20,101 bases of DNA from CAZOOA01 sp964581355 (GTDB lineage: Bacteria; Bacillota; Dethiobacteria; DTU022; UBA8154): NCBI GenBank assembly GCA_964581355.1, contig CAZOOA010000055.1, positions 1-20,101 of the forward strand, read 5' to 3'. Below, piece by piece: positions 13,368 through 19,655 of the stretch. The notes beneath the pieces are model-generated. The model had not been told where the DNA came from and did not search any database. It saw only the letters and a program-made list of their open reading frames with translations. Position 1 is the first letter of the stretch, and each line of letters starts with the position of its first letter. The position numbers and the translations under genes are program-made.

Positions 13368-14381
13368 TTGCTTATTTCCTGGAATACAACCCGCCAGTGT
13401 CACCTGAACTGCAGGCACTGCTACCGTGATGCCGGGGCAAAAGAAGCCCGGGAGCTGTCCACTGAAGAAGGAAAGACCCTTTTGGAGGAAATAAAACACA
13501 GCGGGTTTCGCTTGGTGATCTTCAGTGGGGGCGAGCCTCTTTTGCGGGATGATATTGTGGAGCTGACAGCTTATGCCAGCCAGTTGGGCCTGCGCCCAGT
13601 ATTCGGCACCTCCGGGACCATGCTGACCCGGGAAAAGGTCCGGGAGTTGAAGAAAGCCGGTGCGCTGCGCCTGGGCATCAGCCTGGACAGCGCTGAGGCC
13701 CCGATACATGACGACCTGCGCCAGGTCCCGGGCAGTTGGCAGGAGGCCGTGGAAGGGATGGAAAATTGCCGTGCTGAAGGGCTTGAATTTCAGGTCCATA
13801 CCACGGTGGTGGAGTCTAATTACGAGGAATTTGAGCGGATCGCCGACTTTTCAGTGGAACTGGGGGCGGAAGCGCACCATGTTTTTTTCCTGGTCCCTAC
13901 CGGCCGGGCCGTGGATATGGAAAAAGAAGCGCTGCGGCAAAGGCAGTACGAAAAACTGCTGCACCGCATCATGGAAAAACAGAAAACCCTGCCCATCGAG
14001 CTAAAGCCCACCTGTGCTCCCCAGTTTATGCGTATAGCTGCCTTAAAAGGCATGGACATGCGCTTTAGCCGGGGCTGTCTGGCCGGAACGGCTTACTGCT
14101 GCATTACGCCTAACGGCGATGTAAACCCCTGTCCTTACCTGCCCATTAAAGTGGGCAATGTGCTGGAGACACCTTTTTCCCGTATCTGGGGGGGAAGCGA
14201 AATGTTTCAACAGCTGCGCCAGGGGGATCTGAGTGGAAAATGCGGTTACTGCAACTTCCGTGAAGTTTGCAGCGGCTGCCGGGCCCGGGCGTACTATTAC
14301 CACGACGGCGACTTTATGGCTGAGGATCCCTGGTGCCTTTACCGTCCTTCAGGAAAGGAGGAGACTGTTGGGACAGATTGA
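13368..14381 (+). CDS. ahbD: Fe-coproporphyrin III decarboxylase (heme synthase), radical SAM AhbD
   Basis: AhbD oxidatively decarboxylates two propionates of Fe-coproporphyrin III to vinyls, the last step of the Ahb heme route. With TTG at 13368 as start the protein has 337 residues. It shows the radical SAM motif CHLNCRHC (C11, C15, C18), IFSGGEPLL, and a C-terminal auxiliary iron-sulfur region with RGCLAGTAYCC, NPCPYLP and CGYCNFREVCSGC. The TTG lies two bases after the ahbC stop with AAGGGGAG eight bases upstream; a GTG at 13359 is in frame but too close to that site, and the ATG at 13320 would overlap ahbC by 47 bp. The 3' end overlaps ahbA by 14 bp, so translation is coupled. Substrate assignment rests on family motifs and cluster context. 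Confidence 0.92.
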   Translation: MLISWNTTRQCHLNCRHCYRDAGAKEARELSTEEGKTLLEEIKHSGFRLVIFSGGEPLLRDDIVELTAYASQLGLRPVFGTSGTMLTREKVRELKKAGALRLGISLDSAEAPIHDDLRQVPGSWQEAVEGMENCRAEGLEFQVHTTVVESNYEEFERIADFSVELGAEAHHVFFLVPTGRAVDMEKEALRQRQYEKLLHRIMEKQKTLPIELKPTCAPQFMRIAALKGMDMRFSRGCLAGTAYCCITPNGDVNPCPYLPIKVGNVLETPFSRIWGGSEMFQQLRQGDLSGKCGYCNFREVCSGCRARAYYYHDGDFMAEDPWCLYRPSGKEETVGTD

Positions 14382-14826
14382 ACAGCTGGATAAAAAGCTG
14401 CTAAACCAGATCCAGGACAGTTTTCCCCTTTGCCCCCGGCCTTTTGCCGAGTTGGGGAAAAGCCTGGGGATTTCCGAGGAAGAAGCCCTGCAGCGGGTGC
14501 GGCGTTTGAAAAATGAAGGATATATTCGCCGCCTGGGGGGAGTGTTCGACAGCCCAAGCCTGGGTTTTTACAGCACCCTGGTCGCGGCAAAAGTAAGGCC
14601 CGACCACCTGGAGACGGTGGCGGCATACGTAAGCGGTTTCCCGGGGGTTACTCACAACTACCAGCGCGACCATGACCTAAACCTTTGGTTTACCGTTACC
14701 GCCCGGAGCGAGCAAGAAGTGGATGCTGTTTTAGATAAAATCCGCTCCTTTAAAGGTGTGGAAATTTTACTAAAACTGCCGGCAGAAAAAGTCTACAAGA
14801 TTGGGTTGAACCTGGTGATGAAGTGA
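14368..14826 (+). CDS. ahbA: Siroheme decarboxylase subunit AhbA (Lrp/AsnC-like fold)
   Basis: With AhbB this subunit decarboxylates the acetate groups of siroheme at C12 and C18. The 152-residue protein begins with an AsnC-type helix-turn-helix (LLNQIQDSFPLCPRPFAELGKSLGIS, then ALQRVRRLKNEGYIRRLGGVFDS), followed by the alpha/beta effector-like domain with PGVTHNYQRDHDLNLWFTVTA, whose His/Tyr/Arg residues are typical of siroheme decarboxylases and not of DNA-binding Lrp proteins. The start TTG at 14368 is preceded by AGGAAAGGAGGAG; the longer frame from 14233 would lie inside ahbD. It overlaps ahbD by 14 bp. The split between AhbA and AhbB follows family usage and could be swapped in some nomenclatures. 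Confidence 0.88.
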   Translation: MGQIEQLDKKLLNQIQDSFPLCPRPFAELGKSLGISEEEALQRVRRLKNEGYIRRLGGVFDSPSLGFYSTLVAAKVRPDHLETVAAYVSGFPGVTHNYQRDHDLNLWFTVTARSEQEVDAVLDKIRSFKGVEILLKLPAEKVYKIGLNLVMK

Positions 14827-14999
14827 CCGGTATGAAACAAATAAAGCATTATTAAGGTGTCAAATTATTTATCACTTGTTTTGTCAAAGGGAGTAAAGAT
14901 TTGCATGCTCGGGGTTGAGCTTCCTTTCATAATATCTTTCCTTTCAATGCTTTCACATATAAAAGAAGGCTGCTTGAACTGAAGTAGAGGGGTTCTTTT

Positions 15000-15488
15000 A
15001 TGGATAGTTCACTGCAAAAAAAACTAATCAAGGCTCTACAGGGGGATATTCCCCTGGAAAAAGAACCTTTCCGGGAAATAGCTGAGAAGTTGGGACTTTC
15101 CCAGGAAGAACTGCTTGCAAAGATTAAAGGCTTGAAAGAACAGGGAATCTTGCGACGATTGGGGGCAGTGCTCTACCATCGCCAAGCCGGTTTCGTCGCC
15201 AACGCCATGGTGGCCTGGAAGGTGCCGGATGAAAAAGCGGACAGCACAGGCGAGCTTTTCGCTTCTTTTTCAGAGGCGAGCCATGTGTACCGGCGTCCTG
15301 CCTACCCGGAATGGCCTTACAACCTTTATACGATGATCCACGGGACATCCAGGGAGGATTGTGAGTCAACCATTGAAAATATGGCCAGGAAAGCCGGGTT
15401 GAATGATTACAAGATCCTGTACAGCACGCGGGAATTTAAAAAGACAAGCATGCAGTATTATCCTGACAATCATGATTCAGGGACCTGA
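15000..15488 (+). CDS. ahbB: Siroheme decarboxylase subunit AhbB
   Basis: This 162-residue partner of AhbA has the same two-part build: an N-terminal AsnC-like helix-turn-helix (LIKALQGDIPLEKEPFREIAEKLGLS, KIKGLKEQGILRRLGAVLYHR) and a C-terminal domain with SHVYRRPAYPEWPYNLYTMIHG, the diagnostic AhbB stretch, ending with STREFKKTSMQYY. The heterodimer binds siroheme. ATG at 15000 follows AGAGGGG. A 173-bp spacer separates it from ahbA, wider than other gaps in the cluster, with no strong promoter or terminator seen in it. Confidence in family is high. Confidence 0.9.
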   Translation: MDSSLQKKLIKALQGDIPLEKEPFREIAEKLGLSQEELLAKIKGLKEQGILRRLGAVLYHRQAGFVANAMVAWKVPDEKADSTGELFASFSEASHVYRRPAYPEWPYNLYTMIHGTSREDCESTIENMARKAGLNDYKILYSTREFKKTSMQYYPDNHDSGT

Positions 15489-15566
15489 ATTAAGCAGGGG
15501 ACACGCTGGGTTTGGAATAGCCGGGAGGCTAAAGAGCGTTACCTGGTGCAGGTGGGAGTGAAAAGG

Positions 15567-16742
15567 ATGGAGCAGCAGGGGTGGGTTTACCTGGTGGGAT
15601 CCGGTCCCGGGGCTCCGGGCTTGATCACCCTAAAAGGCCTGGAATGTTTGCAAAAATCCCAGGTGGTGGTTTATGACCGCCTGATCTCCAGTCGGCTGCT
15701 GGCATATATACCTTCTTCAGCCCAGCTTATTTTCACCGGCAAGGGACCGAAAAAGCAGGCCATGTCCCAGGAGGAAATTAACAGGACTCTGGTGGAAAAA
15801 GCCGGTGCCGGCCTTACAGTAACCCGTTTAAAAGCCGGCGACCCCTTTGTTTTTGGACGTGGCAGGAAAGAGGCTGAAGCAATGCAGGCTGAAGGGATCC
15901 CTTTTGAAGTGGTCCCGGGCGTTACTTCCGCCGAAGCTGCACCGGCTTATGCAGGGATTGAGGCGCCTCCCCTTTTTGGCCGGAGAATAATGGTAACCCG
16001 CCCCCGGGAACAGGCGGCGGAACTATCATCGCAACTGGAAGAATTGGGAGCAGAAGCGGTTATCTGCCCGGCAATAAGAATAGTTCCTCCATCAACCTAT
16101 GAACCGCTGGACCGGGCCATCGGTGAGCTGGACCGGTACTGCTGGCTGGTGTTTACCAGCATCAACGGAGTGGAACATTTTTTTCTGCGATTGAATGCCC
16201 TGGGCAAAGATGCCCGGGCCCTTGCCGGGCTGAAGCTTTGTGCTATCGGTCCGGGGACGGCTGCAGGTTTGTCCAGGCGGGGTTTGCTGGTGGATCTGGT
16301 TCCTGATCGTTACGTGGCCGAAGGGATTATTGAAGCAATGCGGGAGCGGGCTGCTGCCGGGCAGAAAGTACTGCTGCCCCGGGCCGGGGAGGCGAGGGAG
16401 ATCCTTCCCCGGGAGCTGCAGAAGATGGGACTGGAAGTAAACACTGTTGCCGCTTATCATACCCGGTACGAAACCGTTGATCCGGAGTATTTCCGAAAGA
16501 ATTTTCTATCGCCAGGCCTGGACGCGGTTACCTTCACCAGTTCATCTACGGTGCAGGGCTTTGCTTCCATTCTGCAGGCAGCGGGTTTGGAACAGCTTCC
16601 TAAAAGGACAAAAATTGCCTGTATCGGACCCATCACGGCGGACAAAGCCAGGCAGCTGGGTTTCCCGGTGCACGTGCAGGCAGATAATTACACCATTTCG
16701 GGCCTGGTCCAGGCCCTGGTGGATAATATGGTGGGGTGTTGA
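15567..16742 (+). CDS. hemD: Fusion of a truncated SUMT (CobA) domain with uroporphyrinogen III synthase (HemD)
   Basis: Residues 5-131 match the N-terminal half of uroporphyrinogen III methyltransferase (VYLVGSGPGAPGLITLKG, YDRLIS, RLKAGDPFVFGRGR, VVPGVTSAEAAPAYAGI). The sequence then jumps directly to APPLFGRRIMVTRPREQ, the start of HemD, which runs complete to residue 391. Usual CobA-HemD fusions in Firmicutes are about 500 residues; about 110 residues forming the C-terminal SUMT lobe are missing, in frame. Several methyltransferase positions are also off consensus (GPGD to GPGA, LKGGDP to LKAGDP, GRGGEE to GRGRKE). HemD function (ring-inverting cyclization of hydroxymethylbilane to uroporphyrinogen III) looks intact; methyltransferase function is unlikely. 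ATG at 15567 is chosen with GGGAG upstream over GTG at 15546. It sits between ahbB and ccmA. Confidence 0.9.
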   Translation: MEQQGWVYLVGSGPGAPGLITLKGLECLQKSQVVVYDRLISSRLLAYIPSSAQLIFTGKGPKKQAMSQEEINRTLVEKAGAGLTVTRLKAGDPFVFGRGRKEAEAMQAEGIPFEVVPGVTSAEAAPAYAGIEAPPLFGRRIMVTRPREQAAELSSQLEELGAEAVICPAIRIVPPSTYEPLDRAIGELDRYCWLVFTSINGVEHFFLRLNALGKDARALAGLKLCAIGPGTAAGLSRRGLLVDLVPDRYVAEGIIEAMRERAAAGQKVLLPRAGEAREILPRELQKMGLEVNTVAAYHTRYETVDPEYFRKNFLSPGLDAVTFTSSSTVQGFASILQAAGLEQLPKRTKIACIGPITADKARQLGFPVHVQADNYTISGLVQALVDNMVGC

Positions 16743-16749
16743 GCCGACT

Positions 16750-17418
16750 ATGGGCTTTAAGCTGGAGCTGGAGAATGTGGGAAAATCTTACCAGGAAAAA
16801 CCGGTATTTCAGGGGCTTTCGGCCCGTTTTCTCCCGGGTGTTTCTTACATTATCGCCGGGCCCAACGGCTCGGGTAAGTCCACGCTGCTGCGCATAATCT
16901 GCGGCCTGTTAAGGCCCAGTCTGGGGCGGGTTACGGCCGAGTTTAATGGAACGGAAGCAGGCGGCCCTTACGAACGGGGCCTGTACATGGGCTATCTTTC
17001 ACCGGAACTGCAGCTTTACAACCGCCTGACAGCTTATGAGAACCTGGAATTTTTCGGGGCCGTAAGAGGGTTGGGGCTGCAGGGCCCCGAAGTTGAAGGC
17101 CTCCTGGAAAAAGTGCAGCTGAAAGATTCCATGCACCTGCCGGCTGGCGCCTTTTCTTCGGGCATGAAGCAGCGTCTCAAGCTGGCCTTTGCCTTGATTC
17201 ACCGACCTTTTGTGCTTCTCCTGGATGAGCCCTCCACCAACCTTGATGCAGCTGGAAAGGCTTTGGTGGTGGAAATTATTGAGGAGCAGCTGGGACGGGG
17301 GACGGTCATTACCGCCTCTAATGATCCAGAGGAGGTGGACCGGTTTGGGCAGGAAATCATCCGCCTGGGTCAAGGGACTGCAGGCGCTGTTGTGGAAAGA
17401 TCTGACGGAGGAGTTTAG
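16750..17418 (+). CDS. ccmA: Heme ABC transporter ATP-binding protein CcmA
   Basis: CcmA is the ATPase that, with CcmB and CcmC/D, releases holo-CcmE for cytochrome c maturation. The 222-residue protein has Walker A GPNGSGKS (about 38-45), signature FSSGMKQRLKLAFAL (about 136-150) in place of LSGGQ, and Walker B LLLDEPSTNLDA (about 156-167). The SSGMKQRLKLA form is typical of CcmA and related heme-type ATPases. ATG at 16750 is seven bases after the hemD stop; the longer frame from 16447 lies inside hemD and is rejected. The ribosome binding site is weak, so coupling to hemD translation is likely. It overlaps ccmB by 74 bp. Confidence 0.9.
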   Translation: MGFKLELENVGKSYQEKPVFQGLSARFLPGVSYIIAGPNGSGKSTLLRIICGLLRPSLGRVTAEFNGTEAGGPYERGLYMGYLSPELQLYNRLTAYENLEFFGAVRGLGLQGPEVEGLLEKVQLKDSMHLPAGAFSSGMKQRLKLAFALIHRPFVLLLDEPSTNLDAAGKALVVEIIEEQLGRGTVITASNDPEEVDRFGQEIIRLGQGTAGAVVERSDGGV

Positions 17419-18031
17419 GTCCCGTTTTGCCCTGAATACGCTGCTCATGTTTGCCTTAACCACACTGGTTGTGGTAAGCTTTGCAGTAGGAATCTATTCC
17501 CTGGAGCCGGGGGTCCATGCCGCCCTGCTCTGGATTATCATTTTTTTCTCGGCCATGTCGGGGCTGGGACGGGTTTTTGTCAAAGAGGAAGATGCGGGGA
17601 CAGGCCAAGCCCTGCGCCTGTCTGCTTCTCCCGGGCTGGTCTTTACCGGGAAGCTGCTGTTTAATTTTTTCCTGGTGGGTGCCCTGGTTGTCTTCATTCT
17701 ACCATTTTATTATCTAATGATGACCCCGCCTTCGCCCAGGGTGGCCTTGTTGGCAGTTGTTTGTTTTCTGGGGGTATTCTGCCTGGCAGGTTCGACGACG
17801 ATCCTGGCGGCCATTGTTTCCAGGGCCGGGGGGAAAAACTCCCTGCTTCCCATCCTGTCCTTTCCCATTTTGCTACCCGTTTTAATTACCTCTATCAGCG
17901 CCACGCAGACCGCTATGTTGGGCCAGGGTTGGGGTGACGCGCTGCAGGACTTGCAGTTTTTGTTCGCTTACGGGGTGGTCATTGTAACTGCCTCAGCCAT
18001 GCTGTTCGGGTATGTCTGGAACGACTCGTGA
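17345..18031 (+). CDS. ccmB: Heme ABC transporter permease CcmB
   Basis: CcmB is the membrane subunit paired with CcmA. From TTG at 17345 the protein has 228 residues and about six membrane helices (near 33-50, 58-77, 104-124, 133-155, 167-185, 205-222). The N-terminal LLWKDLTEEFRSRFALNTLLMFAL matches the CcmB pattern of an Lys-Asp-Leu, Arg-Ser-Arg cytoplasmic start, and LLPILSFPILLPVLI is the conserved CcmB block. The TTG start is chosen because a consensus GGAGGT site (17331-17336) stands eight bases upstream; an in-frame ATG at 17321 has none. It begins inside ccmA in another frame, an overlap of 74 bp. An alternative start farther downstream at TTG 17390 would drop 15 residues. Confidence 0.88.
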   Translation: MGRKSSAWVKGLQALLWKDLTEEFRSRFALNTLLMFALTTLVVVSFAVGIYSLEPGVHAALLWIIIFFSAMSGLGRVFVKEEDAGTGQALRLSASPGLVFTGKLLFNFFLVGALVVFILPFYYLMMTPPSPRVALLAVVCFLGVFCLAGSTTILAAIVSRAGGKNSLLPILSFPILLPVLITSISATQTAMLGQGWGDALQDLQFLFAYGVVIVTASAMLFGYVWNDS

Positions 18032-18071
18032 GGGTTGTGGCGGTTAGTACATTTCTATAGGAAAGAAGGAT

Positions 18072-18740
18072 TTGAAAGTGATTTGGAAGATTGCTTTGGG
18101 GTTATGGATGTTCCTGGTTATTAGTGCGGCTTTTCTATACGCGCCTGCTGCCCTGGGATTGGGAGAACTGTCCCGCATTATTTTTTTTCACGTTCCCCTG
18201 GCCTGGGTTGGGGTGCTGGCGTACCTGGTAGCCATGGTTTACGGAATCCGCTACCTGAAATACGGGAGGATGCGGGACGACCGAATGTCGGTTTTTAATG
18301 CCGAGGTGGGGTTTGCCTTCACCATCCTGGCGACTATTACAGGGGCAATTTTTGCCCGCCATACCTGGGGGATGTACTGGAACTGGGATCCCCGGCAGAC
18401 CTCCATCTTTATCCTGCTGCTCATTTACGGGGCTTTTTTCCTGCTTCGCTCTGCTATTGATGATGAAGAGCGCCGGGCCAGGCTGGCTTCAGTTTACAGT
18501 ATCCTGGCTTTTATCTCCGTGCCTTTTCTGGTGTTTGTCATCCCCCGTATTTACATGAGCCTGCATCCTGATCCCATTATCAACGTGGAGGCCAGCTTAA
18601 ATATGGATTCCCGGATGTTCCAGGTTTTTATGGCTTCACTGCTGGGTTTTACAGGTATATATCTCTGGTTGAACCAGCTGCACAGCCGATTGGAACGTCT
18701 CCGGGAAAAAATTAAGGGGGAGGGGATGGACCGTGCCTGA
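18072..18740 (+). CDS. ccmC: Heme handling protein CcmC
   Basis: CcmC, a six-helix membrane protein, loads heme onto CcmE. In its 222 residues the tryptophan-rich WWD motif WGMYWNWDPRQTS lies at 99-111, flanked by the two family heme-ligand histidines: H40 in FFHVPLAW and H165 in SLHPDP. All key features are present. The start is TTG at 18072 with GAAAGAAGGA directly upstream. The gene overlaps ccmD by eight bases. It follows ccmB by 40 bp. The related membrane protein CcmF, which also has a WWD motif, is larger and is absent here. Confidence 0.95.
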   Translation: MKVIWKIALGLWMFLVISAAFLYAPAALGLGELSRIIFFHVPLAWVGVLAYLVAMVYGIRYLKYGRMRDDRMSVFNAEVGFAFTILATITGAIFARHTWGMYWNWDPRQTSIFILLLIYGAFFLLRSAIDDEERRARLASVYSILAFISVPFLVFVIPRIYMSLHPDPIINVEASLNMDSRMFQVFMASLLGFTGIYLWLNQLHSRLERLREKIKGEGMDRA

Positions 18741-18840
18741 GCTGTACGTGGTTTTGATTGTTTCACTTCTTTCCTGGGCAGGGATCTTCTTTTACCTGCT
18801 CCGGCTGGATTTACGCATTAAGGAGTTGGAGAAAAAATGA
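18733..18840 (+). CDS. ccmD: CcmD-like small membrane protein
   Basis: A 35-residue frame from GTG at 18733 to TGA at 18838-18840 is one transmembrane helix (about 6-23) followed by a basic and charged tail, LLRLDLRIKELEKK. Its size, single helix, charged C-terminus and place between ccmC and ccmE all fit CcmD, which helps release holo-CcmE from CcmABC. The ribosome binding site GGGGGAGGGG (18716-18725) lies inside ccmC. It overlaps ccmC by eight bases and ccmE by four (ATGA). Identification is by position and form more than by sequence. Confidence 0.8.
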   Translation: MPELYVVLIVSLLSWAGIFFYLLRLDLRIKELEKK

Positions 18841-19205
18841 AAAACAAAAAACTGATCATTGGTCTTGTCGTGATTGCTGTTTTCTCAGCTTTTGCCTTTT
18901 ATTCCTTTCGCTCGGCCTTGAATCCTTATGTGACTTTTGCCGAGGCGGCCAGGACTCAGGGCAAGGTCCAGGTTTCCGGTGAACTGGTCCAGGATGAGAT
19001 TCAATATGACCTGGAAAGCGGTGAGCTGGCCTTTTACCTGGTGGACGAAGAGGGCAGCCGGATGCCGGTACGCTATCAGGGGGCCAAACCGGCCAACATG
19101 GAGCATTCCGAGAGTGCAGTGGTTATTGGAACCATGGAAAGGGACATTTTTCACGCGGAGCGCTTGTTGGTTAAGTGCCCCTCCCGTTATGAAGAAGAGC
19201 AGTAA
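18837..19205 (+). CDS. ccmE: Cytochrome c maturation heme chaperone CcmE, Cys-type (CxxxY)
   Basis: CcmE binds heme covalently and carries it to the apocytochrome ligase. This 122-residue protein has an N-terminal membrane anchor (about 6-22), the FY block after it, and the OB-fold (VQVSGELVQDEI, LAFYLVDEEG, VRYQG, AVVIGTMERDIFHAERLLVK). The heme-binding site reads KCPSRY, with C114 and Y118, in place of the usual HxxxY. This CxxxY form is known from Desulfovibrio and archaeal System I* maturation. ATG at 18837 overlaps the ccmD stop. It is the last ccm gene here; a terminator-like hairpin follows at 19317 and no ccmF, ccmG or ccmH is present. Confidence 0.93.
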   Translation: MKNKKLIIGLVVIAVFSAFAFYSFRSALNPYVTFAEAARTQGKVQVSGELVQDEIQYDLESGELAFYLVDEEGSRMPVRYQGAKPANMEHSESAVVIGTMERDIFHAERLLVKCPSRYEEEQ

Positions 19206-19276
19206 AATAAACCTGCTGTGCTTTCCTGGCGCTGGAGTTAACCTGACCGTACTGGATTGATTTCTGGCAGGATAAA

Positions 19277-19402
19277 GCTTTTTTTTGCTGTTTTTTGACA
19301 TTAAAAAAACCATTGCTGACCGGTCCTTGGCTGGTCACTTTTCTTTCTGTTACATATTTATTATATATTGGCGTAATAGTTCGTCAAGCAGCAAAAAAAA
19401 GC
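19277..19402. repeat. Perfect 14-bp inverted repeat around a 98-bp spacer
   Basis: GCTTTTTTTTGCTG (19277-19290) and CAGCAAAAAAAAGC (19389-19402) are exact inverted copies. The spacer holds the ccm terminator hairpin. It may be a large hairpin in the 3' region of ccmE or a small relic element; the A/T run makes chance more likely. Confidence 0.5.
19317..19349 (+). terminator. Terminator-like hairpin after ccmE
   Basis: TGACCGG (19317-19323) pairs with CTGGTCA (19331-19337) with one G-U, 7-nt loop, then CTTTTCTTTCT. It probably ends the hem/ahb/ccm transcript. The stretch 19350-19498 shows no gene I can support. Confidence 0.6.
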
Positions 19403-19473
19403 GTCAGGGTGAGATGAGCCTTGTATTAAACTGCAAAGGCAGCAAATCGGGTAAATTTAGGGTTTCAGGATAG

Positions 19474-19504
19474 TTGCTCTTGTTGGGGGGCAGAAGGGTA
19501 TAAT
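19474..19504 (+). promoter_or_regulatory. Putative ctsR promoter
   Basis: A consensus -10 TATAAT lies at 19499-19504; the best -35 is a weak TTGCTC (19474-19479), 19 bp away. The CtsR operator begins 15 bp after the -10 box. Confidence 0.55.
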
Positions 19505-19519
19505 AAAGAAAGAAGTAAA

Positions 19520-19536
19520 GGTCAGAGAAAGTCAAA
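19520..19536 (+). promoter_or_regulatory. CtsR heptad operator
   Basis: GGTCAGA (19520-19526), three bases, AGTCAAA (19530-19536) matches the CtsR direct heptad repeat (A/GGTCAAA N3 A/GGTCAAA) with one change. Placed just after the -10 box of ctsR, it implies autorepression of the ctsR operon, as in other Firmicutes. Confidence 0.85.
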
Positions 19537-19582
19537 CCGCATTTTGCCTTGATCTCCCCTGCACCAGTTTGCCGGGTTTTTT

Positions 19583-19605
19583 AGCCGTATAATTCGCGGC
19601 TTTTT
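19583..19605 (+). terminator. Possible attenuator hairpin in the ctsR leader
   Basis: AGCCG (19583-19587) and CGGCT (19597-19601) form a short stem followed by TTTT. It lies between the promoter and the ctsR start, so it might attenuate, but the stem is only 5 bp. Confidence 0.35.
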
Positions 19606-19655
19606 CGACGAAGCTAGCTGGTAGAACAGCTCAACCCAGGGAAAGAGGACATACC

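Noticed and set aside
14368..15488. Reading AhbA and AhbB as Lrp/AsnC transcription regulators
   Set aside because: Both carry the siroheme decarboxylase blocks (THNYQRDHDLNLWF; YRRPAYPEWPYNLYTMIHG) and sit beside ahbC and ahbD.
19414..19473. A 19-residue frame before ctsR (MSLVLNCKGSKSGKFRVSG)
   Set aside because: Poor spacing of the ribosome binding site, no family resemblance and expected by chance in this gap.
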